Below are positions 48,790-63,882 of a stretch of DNA of 64,000 bases, piece by piece; position 1 is the first letter of the stretch; every line of letters begins with the position of its first letter. The DNA comes from Auanema rhodensis (taxonomy: Eukaryota; Nematoda; Chromadorea; Rhabditida; Rhabditidae), in the NCBI GenBank assembly GCA_964057225.1, contig OZ059894.1, positions 1,984,001-2,048,000 on the forward strand. Reading direction: 5' to 3'. The position numbers and the translations under genes were made by a program. The notes below the pieces were generated by a model. It saw only the letters and a program-made list of their open reading frames with translations. It was not told where the DNA came from and ran no database searches.

Positions 48790-51700
48790 TGCACTATACT
48801 ACATTGAGGAACGCTTAATACAAAAATTAGTTATGATCGTTTGAAAAATGATGCATTAGTGTATGTTGAGTTTCCATGTACACTCAACATAGCTTCCAAA
48901 AACATTTTGACAAAAATTTTTTCGAAAAATTTCAAAATAATTTAGCAGAAAGTAGATGTTTTTAGATTCCTTTTTTTAAGGCAAAGACGACGGACAATGT
49001 TATTCAACGAAAAAATTAATTCTTCAGGGTGAAAATCGAGGATATAAGTGTGAACTTATATCAGTTGATATCTCGGTGCATTTTTAAGCTAGCGCAAATC
49101 TGATAACACAGATCGACGCAGCTTGAAAATCCGCATCGAATGCACTATACTACATTGAGGAACGCTTAATACAAAAATTAGTTATGATCGTTTGAAAAAT
49201 GATGCATTAGTGTATGTTGAGTTTCCATGTACACTCAACATAGCTTCCAAAAACATTTTGACAAAAATTTTTTCGAAAAATTTCAAAATAATTTAGCAGA
49301 AAGTAGATGTTTTTAGATTCCTTTTTTTAAGGCAAAGACGATGGACAATGTTATTCAACGAAAAATTTAATTCTTCAGGGTGAAAATCGAGAATATAAGT
49401 GTGAACTTATATCAGTTGATATCTCGGTGCATTTTTAAGCTAGCGCAAATCTGATAACACAGATCGACGCAGCTTGAAAATCCGCATCGAATGCACTATA
49501 CTACATTGAGGAACGCTTAATACAAAAATTAGTTATGATCGTTTGAAAAATGATGCATTAGTGTATGTTGAGTTTCCATGTACACTCAACATAGCTTCCA
49601 AAAACATTTTGACAAAAATTTTTTCGAAAAATTTCAAAATAATTTAGCAGAAAGTAGATGTTTTTAGATTCCTTTTTTTAAGGCAAAGACGATGGACAAT
49701 GTTATTCAACGAAAAAATTAATTCTTCAGGGTGAAAATCGAGAATATAAGTGTGAACTTATATCAGTTGATATCTCGGTGCATTTTTAAGCTAGCGCAAA
49801 TCTGATAACACAGATCGACGCAGCTTGAAAATCCGCATCGAATGCACTATACTACATTGAGGAACGCTTAATACAAAAATTAGTTATGATCGTTTGAAAA
49901 ATGATGCATTAGTGTATGTTGAGTTTCCATGTACACTCAACATAGCTTCCAAAAACATTTTGACAAAATTTTTTTCGAAAAATTTCAAAATAATTTAGCA
50001 GAAAGTAGATGTTTTTAGATTCCTTTTTTTAAGGCAAAGACGACGGACAATGTTATTCAACGAAAAAATTAATTCTTCAGGGTGAAAATCGAGGATATAA
50101 GTGTGAACTTATATCAGTTGATATCTCGGTGCATTTTTAAGCTAGCGCAAATCTGATAACACAGATCGACGCAGCTTGAAAATCCGCATCGAATGCACTA
50201 TACTACTTTGAGAAACGCTTAATACAAAAATTAGTTATGATCGTTTGAAAAATGATGCATTAGTGTATGTTGAGTTTCCATGTACACTCAACATAGCTTC
50301 CAAAAACATTTTGACAAAAATTTTTTCGAAAAATTTCAAAATAATTTAGCAGAAAGTAGATGTTTTTAGATTCCTTTTTTTAAGGCAAAGACGACGGACA
50401 ATGTTATTCAACGAAAAAATTAATTCTTCAGGGTGAAAATCGAGGATATAAGTGTGAACTTATATCAGTTGATATCTCGGTGCATTTTTAAGCTAGCGCA
50501 AATCTGATAACACAGATCGACGCAGCTTGAAAATCCGCATCGAATGCACTATACTACATTGAGGAACGCTTAATACAAAAATTAGTTATGATCGTTTGAA
50601 ATATGATGCATTAGTGTATGTTGAGTTTCCATGTACACTCAACATAGCTTCCAAAAACATTTTGACAAAATTTTTTTCAAAAAATTTCAAAATAATTTAG
50701 CAGAAAGTAGATGTTTTTAGATTCCTTTTTTTAAGGCAAAGACGACGGACAATGTTATTCAACGAAAAAATTAATTCTTCAGGGTGAAAATCGAGGATAT
50801 AAGTGTGAACTTATATCAGTTGATATCTCGGTGCATTTTTAAGCTAGCGCAAATCTGATAACACAGATCGACGCAGCTTGAAAATCCGCATCGAATGCAC
50901 TATACTACATTGAGGAACGCTTAATACAAAAATTAGTTATGATCGTTTGAAAAATGATGCATTAGTGTATGTTGAGTTTCCATGTACACTCAACATAGCT
51001 TCCAAAAACATTTTGACAAAAATTTTTTCGAAAAATTTCAAAATAATTTAGCAGAAAGTAGATGTTTTTAGATTCCTTTTTTTAAGGCAAAGACGATGGA
51101 CAATGTTATTCAACGAAAAATTTAATTCTTCAGGGTGAAAATCGAGAATATAAGTGTGAACTTATATCAGTTGATATCTCGGTGCATTTTTAAGCTAGCG
51201 CAAATCTGATAACACAGATCGACGCAGCTTGAAAATCCGCATCGAATGCACTATACTACATTGAGGAACGCTTAATACAAAAATTAGTTATGATCGTTTG
51301 AAAAATGATGCATTAGTGTATGTTGAGTTTCCATGTACACTCAACATAGCTTCCAAAAACATTTTGACAAAAATTTTTTCGAAAAATTTCAAAATAATTT
51401 AGCAGAAAGTAGATGTTTTTAGATTCCTTTTTTTAAGGCAAAGACGATGGACAATGTTATTCAACGAAAAAATTAATTCTTCAGGGTGAAAATCGAGAAT
51501 ATAAGTGTGAACTTATATCAGTTGATATCTCGGTGCATTTTTAAGCTAGCGCAAATCTGATAACACAGATCGACGCAGCTTGAAAATCCGCATCGAATGC
51601 ACTATACTACATTGAGGAACGCTTAATACAAAAATTAGTTATGATCGTTTGAAAAATGATGCATTAGTGTATGTTGAGTTTCCATGTACACTCAACATAG

Positions 51701-53352
51701 CTTCCAAAAACATTTTGACAAAATTTTTTTCGAAAAATTTCAAAATAATTTAGCAGAAAGTAGATGTTTTTAGATTCCTTTTTTTAAGGCAAAGACGACG
51801 GACAATGTTATTCAACGAAAAAATTAATTCTTCAGGGTGAAAATCGAGGATATAAGTGTGAACTTATATCAGTTGATATCTCGGTGCATTTTTAAGCTAG
51901 CGCAAATCTGATAACACAGATCGACGCAGCTTGAAAATCCGCATCGAATGCACTATACTACTTTGAGAAACGCTTAATACAAAAATTAGTTATGATCGTT
52001 TGAAAAATGATGCATTAGTGTATGTTGAGTTTCCATGTACACTCAACATAGCTTCCAAAAACATTTTGACAAAAATTTTTTCGAAAAATTTCAAAATAAT
52101 TTAGCAGAAAGTAGATGTTTTTAGATTCCTTTTTTTAAGGCAAAGACGACGGACAATGTTATTCAACGAAAAAATTAATTCTTCAGGGTGAAAATCGAGG
52201 ATATAAGTGTGAACTTATATCAGTTGATATCTCGGTGCATTTTTAAGCTAGCGCAAATCTGATAACACAGATCGACGCAGCTTGAAAATCCGCATCGAAT
52301 GCACTATACTACATTGAGGAACGCTTAATACAAAAATTAGTTATGATCGTTTGAAATATGATGCATTAGTGTATGTTGAGTTTCCATGTACACTCAACAT
52401 AGCTTCCAAAAACATTTTGACAAAAATTTTTTCGAAAAATTTCAAAATAATTTAGCAGAAAGTAGATGTTTTTAGATTCCTTTTTTTAAGGCAAAGACGA
52501 TGGACAATGTTATTCAACGAAAAAATTAATTCTTCAGGGTGAAAATCGAGGATATAAGTGTGAACTTATATCAGTTGATATCTCGGTGCATTTTTAAGCT
52601 AGCGCAAATTTGATAACACAGATCGACGCAGCTTGAAAATCCGCATCGAATGCACTATACTACATTGAGGAACGCTTAATACAAAAATTAGTTATGATCG
52701 TTTGAAAAATGATGCATTAGTGTATGTTGAGTTTCCATGTACACTCAACATAGCTTCCAAAAACATTTTGACAAAAATTTTTTCGAAAAATTTCAAAATA
52801 ATTTAGCAGAAAGTAGATGTTTTTAGATTCCTTTTTTTAAGGCAAAGACGATGGACAATGTTATTCAACGAAAAAATTAATTCTTCAGGGTGAAAATCGA
52901 GGATATAAGTGTGAACTTATATCAGTTGATATCTCGGTGCATTTTTAAGCTAGCGCAAATCTGATAACACAGATCGACGCAGCTTGAAAATCCGCATCGA
53001 ATGCACTATACTACTTTGAGAAACGCTTAATACAAAAATTAGTTATGATCGTTTGAAAAATGATGCATTAGTGTATGTTGAGTTTCCATGTACACTCAAC
53101 ATAGCTTCCAAAAACATTTTGACAAAAATTTTTTCGAAAAATTTCAAAATAATTTAGCAGAAAGTAGATGTTTTTAGATTCCTTTTTTTAAGGCAAAGAC
53201 GATGGACAATGTTATTCAACGAAAAAATTAATTCTTCAGGGTGAAAATCGAGAATATAAGTGTGAACTTATATCAGTTGATATCTCGGTGCATTTTTAAG
53301 CTAGCGCAAATCTGATAACACAGATCGACGCAGCTTGAAAATCCGCATCGAA
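48790..53352 (+). repeat. Array domain VII: A2-A2-D-C-E pentamers (copies 140-152)
   Basis: After one F monomer (copy 140) come two 5-monomer units and then copies 151 (A) and 152 (14t, 20a, 252a). A2 is defined by 252a, D by 14a/127t/202c, C by 14t/127a/202c and E by 58t. The A2-A2-D-C core also occurs at copies 123-126 and 180-183, so this unit type is spread over more than 20 kb. Confidence 0.85.
49141..52650 (+). repeat. Duplicated 5-monomer (1755-bp) higher-order unit
   Basis: Copies 141-145 (49141-50895) and 146-150 (50896-52650) share the order A2, A2, D, C, E. The rare 226t change (AAAAATTTAATTC) marks the first monomer of both. They differ in the last monomer: copy 145 is a chimera with the E tag 58t on the left but 127t, 135a, 202c and 311c on the right, while copy 150 is a regular E with 311t. 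Confidence 0.88.
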
Positions 53353-56300
53353 TGCACTATACTACATTGAGGAACGCTTAATACAAAAATTAGTTATGAT
53401 CGTTTGAAAAATGATGCATTAGTGTATGTTGAGTTTCCATGTACACTCAACATAGCTTCCAAAAACATTTTGACAAAAATTTTTTCGAAAAATTTCAAAA
53501 TAATTTAGCAGAAAGTAGATGTTTTTAGATTCCTTTTTTTAAGGCAAAGACGATGGACAATGTTATTCAACGAAAAAATTAATTCTTCAGGGTGAAAATC
53601 GAGGATATAAGTGTGAACTTATATCAGTTGATATCTCGGTGCATTTTTAAGCTAGCGCAAATCTGATAACACAGATCGACGCAGCTTGAAAATCCGCATC
53701 GAATGCACTATACTACATTGAGGAACGCTTAATACAAAAATTAGTTATGATCGTTTGAAAAATGATGCATTAGTGTATGTTGAGTTTCCATGTACACTCA
53801 ACATAGCTTCCAAAAACATTTTGACAAAAATTTTTTCGAAAAATTTCGAAATAATTTAGCAGAAAGTAGATGTTTTTAGATTCCTTTTTTTAAGGCAAAG
53901 ACGATGGACAATGTTATTCAACGAAAAAATTAATTCTTCAGGGTGAAAATCGAGAATATAAGTGTGAACTTATATCAGTTGATATCTCGGTGCATTTTTA
54001 AGCTAGCGCAAATCTGATAACACAGATCGACGCAGCTTGAAAATCCGCATCGAATGCACTATACTACATTGAAGAACGCTTAATACAAAAATTAGTTATG
54101 ATCGTTTGAAAAATGATGCATTAGTGTATGTTGAGTTTCCATGTACACTCAACATAGCTTCCAAAAACATTTTGACAAAAATTTTTTCGAAAAATTTCAA
54201 AATAATTTAGCAGAAAGTAGATGTTTTTAGATTCCTTTTTTTAAGGCAAAGACGATGGACAATGTTATTCAACGAAAAAATTAATTCTTCAGGGTGAAAA
54301 TCGAGGATATAAGTGTGAACTTATATCAGTTGATATCTCGGTGCATTTTTAAGCTAGCGCAAATCTGATAACACAGATCGACGCAGCTTGAAAATCCGCA
54401 TCGAATGCACTATACTACATTGAGGAACGCTTAATACAAAAATTAGTTATGATCGTTTGAAAAATGATGCATTAGTGTATGTTGAGTTTCCATGTACACT
54501 CAACATAGCTTCCAAAAACATTTTGACAAAAATTTTTTCGAAAAATTTCAAAATAATTTAGCAGAAAGTAGATGTTTTTAGATTCCTTTTTTTAAGGCAA
54601 AGACGATGGACAATGTTATTCAACGAAAAAATTAATTCTTCAGGGTGAAAATCGAGGATATAAGTGTGAACTTATATCAGTTGATATCTCGGTGCATTTT
54701 TAAGCTAGCGCAAATCTGATAACACAGATCGACGCAGCTTGAAAATCCGCATCGAATGCACTATACTACATTGAGGAACGCTTAATACAAAAATTAGTTA
54801 TGATCGTTTGAAATATGATGCATTAGTGTATGTTGAGTTTCCATGTACACTCAACATAGCTTCCAAAAACATTTTGACAAAAATTTTTTCGAAAAATTTC
54901 AAAATAATTTAGCAGAAAGTAGATGTTTTTAGATTCCTTTTTTTAAGGCAAAGACGATGGACAATGTTATTCAACGAAAAAATTAATTCTTCAGGGTGAA
55001 AATCGAGGATTTAAGTGTGAACTTATATCAGTTGATATCTCGGTGCATTTTTAAGCTAGCGCAAATCTGATAACACAGATCGACGCAGCTTGAAAATCCG
55101 CATCGAATGCACTATACTACATTGAGGAACGCTTAATACAAAAATTAGTTATGATCGTTTGAAAAATGATGCATTAGTGTATGTTGAGTTTCCATGTACA
55201 CTCAACATAGCTTCCAAAAACATTTTGACAAAAATTTTTTCGAAAAATTTCAAAATAATTTAGCAGAAAGTAGATGTTTTTAGATTTCTTTTTTTAAGGC
55301 AAAGACGATGGACAATGTTATTCAACGAAAAAATTAATTCTTCAGGGTGAAAATCGAGAATATAAGTGTGAACTTATATCAGTTGATATCTCGGTGCATT
55401 TTTAAGCTAGCGCAAATCTGATAACACAGATCGACGCAGCTTGAAAATCCGCATCGAATGCACTATACTACATTGAGGAACGCTTAATACAAAAATTAGT
55501 TATGATCGTTTGAAAAATGATGCATTAGTGTATGTTGAGTTTCCATGTACACTCAACATAGCTTCCAAAAACATTTTGACAAAAATTTTTTCGAAAAATT
55601 TCAAAATAATTTAGCAGAAAGTAGATGTTTTTAGATTCCTTTTTTTAAGGCAAAGACGATGGACAATGTTATTCAACGAAAAAATTAATTCTTCAGGGTG
55701 AAAATCGAGGATATAAGTGTGAACTTATATCAGTTGATATCTCGGTGCATTTTTAAGCTAGCGCAAATCTGATAACACAGATCGACGCAGCTTGAAAATC
55801 CGCATCGAATGCACTATACTACATTGAGGAACGCTTAATACAAAAATTAGTTATGATCGTTTGAAAAATGATGCATTAGTGTATGTTGAGTTTCCATGTA
55901 CACTCAACATAGCTTCCAAAAACATTTTGACAAAAATTTTTTCGAAAAATTTCAAAATAATTTAGCAGAAAGTAGATGTTTTTAGATTCCTTTTTTTAAG
56001 GCAAAGACGACGGACAATGTTATTCAACGAAAAAATTAATTCTTCAGGGTGAAAATCGAGGATATAAGTGTGAACTTATATCAGTTGATATCTCGGTGCA
56101 TTTTTAAGCTAGCGCAAATCTGATAACACAGATCGACGCAGCTTGAAAATCCGCATCGAATGCACTATACTACATTGAGGAACGCTTAATACAAAAATTA
56201 GTTATGATCGTTTGAAATATGATGCATTAGTGTATGTTGAGTTTCCATGTACACTCAACATAGCTTCCAAAAACATTTTGACAAAAATTTTTTCGAAAAA

Positions 56301-59300
56301 TTTCAAAATAATTTAGCAGAAAGTAGATGTTTTTAGATTCCTTTTTTTAAGGCAAAGACGATAGACAATGTTATTCAACGAAAAAATTAATTCTTCAGGG
56401 TGAAAATCGAGGATATAAGTGTGAACTTATATCAGTTGATATCTCGGTGCATTTTTAAGCTAGCGCAAATTTGATAACACAGATCGACGCAGCTTGAAAA
56501 TCCGCATCGAATGCACTATACTACATTGAGGAACGCTTAATACAAAAATTAGTTATGATCGTTTGAAAAATGATGCATTAGTGTATGTTGAGTTTCCATG
56601 TACACTCAACATAGCTTCCAAAAACATTTTGACAAAAATTTTTTCGAAAAATTTCAAAATAATTTAGCAGAAAGTAGATGTTTTTAGATTCCTTTTTTTA
56701 AGGCAAAGACGATGGACAATGTTATTCAACGAAAAAATTAATTCTTCAGGGTGAAAATCGAGGATATAAGTGTGAACTTATATCAGTTGATATCTCGGTG
56801 CATTTTTAAGCTAGCGCAAATCTGATAACACAGATCGACGCAGCTTGAAAATCCGCATCGAATGCACTATACTACATTGAGGAACGCTTAATACAAAAAT
56901 TAGTTATGATCGTTTGAAAAATGATGCATTAGTGTATGTTGAGTTTCCATGTACACTCAACATAGCTTCCAAAAACATTTTGACAAAAATTTTTTCGAAA
57001 AATTTCAAAATAATTTAGCAGAAAGTAGATGTTTTTAGATTCCTTTTTTTAAGGCAAAGACGACGGACAATGTTATTCAACGAAAAAATTAATTCTTCAG
57101 GGTGAAAATCGAGGATATAAGTGTGAACTTATATCAGTTGATATCTCGGTGCATTTTTAAGCTAGCGCAAATCTGATAACACAGATCGACGCAGCTTGAA
57201 AATCCGCATCGAATGCACTATACTACATTGAGGAACGCTTAATACAAAAATTAGTTATGATCGTTTGAAATATGATGCATTAGTGTATGTTGAGTTTCCA
57301 TGTACACTCAACATAGCTTCCAAAAACATTTTGACAAAAATTTTTTCGAAAAATTTCAAAATAATTTAGCAGAAAGTAGATGTTTTTAGATTCCTTTTTT
57401 TAAGGCAAAGACGATGGACAATGTTATTCAACGAAAAAATTAATTCTTCAGGGTGAAAATCGAGGATATAAGTGTGAACTTATATCAGTTGATATCTCGG
57501 TGCATTTTTAAGCTAGCGCAAATTTGATAACACAGATCGACGCAGCTTGAAAATCCGCATCGAATGCACTATACTACATTGAGGAACGCTTAATACAAAA
57601 ATTAGTTATGATCGTTTGAAAAATGATGCATTAGTGTATGTTGAGTTTCCATGTACACTCAACATAGCTTCCAAAAACATTTTGACAAAAATTTTTTCGA
57701 AAAATTTCAAAATAATTTAGCAGAAAGTAGATGTTTTTAGATTCCTTTTTTTAAGGCAAAGACGATGGACAATGTTATTCAACGAAAAAATTAATTCTTC
57801 AGGGTGAAAATCGAGGATATAAGTGTGAACTTATATCAGTTGATATCTCGGTGCATTTTTAAGCTAGCGCAAATCTGATAACACAGATCGACGCAGCTTG
57901 AAAATCCGCATCGAATGCACTATACTACTTTGAGAAACGCTTAATACAAAAATTAGTTATGATCGTTTGAAAAATGATGCATTAGTGTATGTTGAGTTTC
58001 CATGTACACTCAACATAGCTTCCAAAAACATTTTGACAAAAATTTTTTCGAAAAATTTCAAAATAATTTAGCAGAAAGTAGATGTTTTTAGATTCCTTTT
58101 TTTAAGGCAAAGACGACGGACAATGTTATTCAACGAAAAAATTAATTCTTCAGGGTGAAAATCGAGGATATAAGTGTGAACTTATATCAGTTGATATCTC
58201 GGTGCATTTTTAAGCTAGCGCAAATCTGATAACACAGATCGACGCAGCTTGAAAATCCGCATCGAATGCACTATACTACATTGAGGAACGCTTAATACAA
58301 AAATTAGTTATGATCGTTTGAAATATGATGCATTAGTGTATGTTGAGTTTCCATGTACACTCAACATAGCTTCCAAAAACATTTTGACAAAAATTTTTTC
58401 GAAAAATTTCAAAATAATTTAGCAGAAAGTAGATGTTTTTAGATTCCTTTTTTTAAGGCAAAGACGATGGACAATGTTATTCAACGAAAAAATTAATTCT
58501 TCAGGGTGAAAATCGAGGATTTAAGTGTGAACTTATATCAGTTGATATCTCGGTGCATTTTTAAGCTAGCGCAAATCTGATAACACAGATCGACGCAGCT
58601 TGAAAATCCGCATCGAATGCACTATACTACATTGAGGAACGCTTAATACAAAAATTAGTTATGATCGTTTGAAATATGATGCATTAGTGTATGTTGAGTT
58701 TCCATGTACACTCAACATAGCTTCCAAAAACATTTTGACAAAAATTTTTTCGAAAAATTTCAAAATAATTTAGCAGAAAGTAGATGTTTTTAGATTCCTT
58801 TTTTTAAGGCAAAGACGATGGACAATGTTATTCAACGAAAAAATTAATTCTTCAGGGTGAAAATCGAGGATATAAGTGTGAACTTATATCAGTTGATATC
58901 TCGGTGCATTTTTAAGCTAGCGCAAATTTGATAACACAGATCGACGCAGCTTGAAAATCCGCATCGAATGCACTATACTACATTGAGGAACGCTTAATAC
59001 AAAAATTAGTTATGATCGTTTGAAAAATGATGCATTAGTGTATGTTGAGTTTCCATGTACACTCAACATAGCTTCCAAAAACATTTTGACAAAAATTTTT
59101 TCGAAAAATTTCAAAATAATTTAGCAGAAAGTAGATGTTTTTAGATTCCTTTTTTTAAGGCAAAGACGATGGACAATGTTATTCAACGAAAAAATTAATT
59201 CTTCAGGGTGAAAATCGAGGATATAAGTGTGAACTTATATCAGTTGATATCTCGGTGCATTTTTAAGCTAGCGCAAATCTGATAACACAGATCGACGCAG

Positions 59301-62300
59301 CTTGAAAATCCGCATCGAATGCACTATACTACATTGAGGAACGCTTAATACAAAAATTAGTTATGATCGTTTGAAAAATGATGCATTAGTGTATGTTGAG
59401 TTTCCATGTACACTCAACATAGCTTCCAAAAACATTTTGACAAAAATTTTTTCGAAAAATTTCAAAATAATTTAGCAGAAAGTAGATGTTTTTAGATTCC
59501 TTTTTTTAAGGCAAAGACGACGGACAATGTTATTCAACGAAAAAATTAATTCTTCAGGGTGAAAATCGAGGATATAAGTGTGAACTTATATCAGTTGATA
59601 TCTCGGTGCATTTTTAAGCTAGCGCAAATCTGATAACACAGATCGACGCAGCTTGAAAATCCGCATCGAATGCACTATACTACATTGAGGAACGCTTAAT
59701 ACAAAAATTAGTTATGATCGTTTGAAATATGATGCATTAGTGTATGTTGAGTTTCCATGTACACTCAACATAGCTTCCAAAAACATTTTGACAAAAATTT
59801 TTTCGAAAAATTTCAAAATAATTTAGCAGAAAGTAGATGTTTTTAGATTCCTTTTTTTAAGGCAAAGACGATGGACAATGTTATTCAACGAAAAAATTAA
59901 TTCTTCAGGGTGAAAATCGAGGATATAAGTGTGAACTTATATCAGTTGATATCTCGGTGCATTTTTAAGCTAGCGCAAATTTGATAACACAGATCGACGC
60001 AGCTTGAAAATCCGCATCGAATGCACTATACTACATTGAGGAACGCTTAATACAAAAATTAGTTATGATCGTTTGAAAAATGATGCATTAGTGTATGTTG
60101 AGTTTCCATGTACACTCAACATAGCTTCCAAAAACATTTTGACAAAAATTTTTTCGAAAAATTTCAAAATAATTTAGCAGAAAGTAGATGTTTTTAGATT
60201 CCTTTTTTTAAGGCAAAGACGATGGACAATGTTATTCAACGAAAAAATTAATTCTTCAGGGTGAAAATCGAGGATATAAGTGTGAACTTATATCAGTTGA
60301 TATCTCGGTGCATTTTTAAGCTAGCGCAAATCTGATAACACAGATCGACGCAGCTTGAAAATCCGCATCGAATGCACTATACTACTTTGAGAAACGCTTA
60401 ATACAAAAATTAGTTATGATCGTTTGAAAAATGATGCATTAGTGTATGTTGAGTTTCCATGTACACTCAACATAGCTTCCAAAAACATTTTGACAAAATT
60501 TTTTTCAAAAAATTTCAAAATAATTTAGCAGAAAGTAGATGTTTTTAGATTCCTTTTTTTAAGGCAAAGACGACGGACAATGTTATTCAACGAAAAAATT
60601 AATTCTTCAGGGTGAAAATCGAGGATATAAGTGTGAACTTATATCAGTTGATATCTCGGTGCATTTTTAAGCTAGCGCAAATCTGATAACACAGATCGAC
60701 GCAGCTTGAAAATCCGCATCGAATGCACTATACTACATTGAGGAACGCTTAATACAAAAATTAGTTATGATCGTTTGAAAAATGATGCATTAGTGTATGT
60801 TGAGTTTCCATGTACACTCAACATAGCTTCCAAAAACATTTTGACAAAAATTTTTTCGAAAAATTTCAAAATAATTTAGCAGAAAGTAGATGTTTTTAGA
60901 TTCCTTTTTTTAAGGCAAAGACGATGGACAATGTTATTCAACGAAAAAATTAATTCTTCAGGGTGAAAATCGAGAATATAAGTGTGAACTTATATCAGTT
61001 GATATCTCGGTGCATTTTTAAGCTAGCGCAAATCTGATAACACAGATCGACGCAGCTTGAAAATCCGCATCGAATGCACTATACTACATTGAGGAACGCT
61101 TAATACAAAAATTAGTTATGATCGTTTGAAAAATGATGCATTAGTGTATGTTGAGTTTCCATGTACACTCAACATAGCTTCCAAAAACATTTTGACAAAA
61201 ATTTTTTCGAAAAATTTCAAAATAATTTAGCAGAAAGTAGATGTTTTTAGTTTCCTTTTTTTAAGGCAAAGACGATGGACAATGTTATTCAACGAAAAAA
61301 TTAATTCTTCAGGGTGAAAATCGAGAATATAAGTGTGAACTTATATCAGTTGATATCTCGGTGCATTTTTAAGCTAGCGCAAATCTGATAACACAGATCG
61401 ACGCAGCTTGAAAATCCGCATCGAATGCACTATACTACATTGAGGAACGCTTAATACAAAAATTAGTTATGATCGTTTGAAAAATGATGCATTAGTGTAT
61501 GTTGAGTTTCCATGTACACTCAACATAGCTTCCAAAAACATTTTGACAAAAATTTTTTCGAAAAATTTCAAAATAATTTAGCAGAAAGTAGATGTTTTTA
61601 GATTCCTTTTTTTAAGGCAAAGACGACGGACAATGTTATTCAACGAAAAAATTAATTCTTCAGGGTGAAAATCGAGGATATAAGTGTGAACTTATATCAG
61701 TTGATATCTCGGTGCATTTTTAAGCTAGCGCAAATCTGATAACACAGATCGACGCAGCTTGAAAATCCGCATCGAATGCACTATACTACATTGAGGAACG
61801 CTTAATACAAAAATTAGTTATGATCGTTTGAAATATGATGCATTAGTGTATGTTGAGTTTCCATGTACACTCAACATAGCTTCCAAAAACATTTTGACAA
61901 AAATTTTTTCGAAAAATTTCAAAATAATTTAGCAGAAAGTAGATGTTTTTAGATTCCTTTTTTTAAGGCAAAGACGATGGACAATGTTATTCAACGAAAA
62001 AATTAATTCTTCAGGGTGAAAATCGAGGATATAAGTGTGAACTTATATCAGTTGATATCTCGGTGCATTTTTAAGCTAGCGCAAATTTGATAACACAGAT
62101 CGACGCAGCTTGAAAATCCGCATCGAATGCACTATACTACATTGAGGAACGCTTAATACAAAAATTAGTTATGATCGTTTGAAAAATGATGCATTAGTGT
62201 ATGTTGAGTTTCCATGTACACTCAACATAGCTTCCAAAAACATTTTGACAAAAATTTTTTCGAAAAATTTCAAAATAATTTAGCAGAAAGTAGATGTTTT

Positions 62301-63882
62301 TAGATTCCTTTTTTTAAGGCAAAGACGATGGACAATGTTATTCAACGAAAAAATTAATTCTTCAGGGTGAAAATCGAGGATATAAGTGTGAACTTATATC
62401 AGTTGATATCTCGGTGCATTTTTAAGCTAGCGCAAATCTGATAACACAGATCGACGCAGCTTGAAAATCCGCATCGAATGCACTATACTACATTGAGGAA
62501 CGCTTAATACAAAAATTAGTTATGATCGTTTGAAATATGATGCATTAGTGTATGTTGAGTTTCCATGTACACTCAACATAGCTTCCAAAAACATTTTGAC
62601 AAAATTTTTTTCAAAAAATTTCAGAATAATTTAGCAGAAAGTAGATGTTTTTAGATTCCTTTTTTTAAGGCAAAGACGACGGACAATGTTATTCAACGAA
62701 AAAATTAATTCTTCAGGGTGAAAATCGAGGATATAAGTGTGAACTTATATCAGTTGATATCTCGGTGCATTTTTAAGCTAGCGCAAATCTGATAACACAG
62801 ATCGACGCAGCTTGAAAATCCGCATCGAATGCACTATACTACATTGAGGAACGCTTAATACAAAAATTAGTTATGATCGTTTGAAAAATGATGCATTAGT
62901 GTATGTTGAGTTTCCATGTACACTCAACATAGCTTCCAAAAACATTTTGACAAAAATTTTTTCGAAAAATTTCAAAATAATTTAGCAGAAAGTAGATGTT
63001 TTTAGATTCCTTTTTTTAAGGCAAAGACGATGGACAATGTTATTCAACGAAAAAATTAATTCTTCAGGGTGAAAATCGAGAATATAAGTGTGAACTTATA
63101 TCAGTTGATATCTCGGTGCATTTTTAAGCTAGCGCAAATCTGATAACACAGATCGACGCAGCTTGAAAATCCGCATCGAATGCACTATACTACATTGAGG
63201 AACGCTTAATACAAAAATTAGTTATGATCGTTTGAAAAATGATGCATTAGTGTATGTTGAGTTTCCATGTACACTCAACATAGCTTCCAAAAACATTTTG
63301 ACAAAAATTTTTTCGAAAAATTTCAAAATAATTTAGCAGAAAGTAGATGTTTTTAGATTCCTTTTTTTAAGGCAAAGACGATGGACAATGTTATTCAACG
63401 AAAAAATTAATTCTTCAGGGTGAAAATCGAGAATATAAGTGTGAACTTATATCAGTTGATATCTCGGTGCATTTTTAAGCTAGCGCAAATCTGATAACAC
63501 AGATCGACGCAGCTTGAAAATCCGCATCGAATGCACTATACTACATTGAGGAACGCTTAATACAAAAATTAGTTATGATCGTTTGAAAAATGATGCATTA
63601 GTGTATGTTGAGTTTCCATGTACACTCAACATAGCTTCCAAAAACATTTTGACAAAATTTTTTTCGAAAAATTTCAAAATAATTTAGCAGAAAGTAGATG
63701 TTTTTAGATTCCTTTTTTTAAGGCAAAGACGACGGACAATGTTATTCAACGAAAAAATTAATTCTTCAGGGTGAAAATCGAGGATATAAGTGTGAACTTA
63801 TATCAGTTGATATCTCGGTGCATTTTTAAGCTAGCGCAAATCTGATAACACAGATCGACGCAGCTTGAAAATCCGCATCGAA
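53353..63882 (+). repeat. Array domain VIII: mixed E-containing trimers (copies 153-182)
   Basis: Copies 153-159 alternate A and A2 with one 255t copy (157). From copy 160 the order is F E A | F E A | C E' E A | F E A | Be A2 A2 | F E A | chimera, A2, A2, D. F has 14a, 20g, 127a and 202c; E' is copy 167 with 58t and 255t but 311c. Copy 161 has CGATAGA in an E background, copy 175 has AGTTTCC and copy 179 has TTCAGAATA. Copy 179 is a second chimera of E (left) and Be (right), like copy 145. Confidence 0.83.
55810..60372 (+). repeat. F-E-A trimer run (copies 160-172)
   Basis: Trimers at 55810, 56863 and 59320 run F, E, A. A four-monomer variant at 57916-59319 (C, E', E, A) sits between them, as if one monomer had been gained and F exchanged for C. 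The E and A members match those of domain VI, so only the third trimer member has changed, from B or C to F. Confidence 0.82.
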
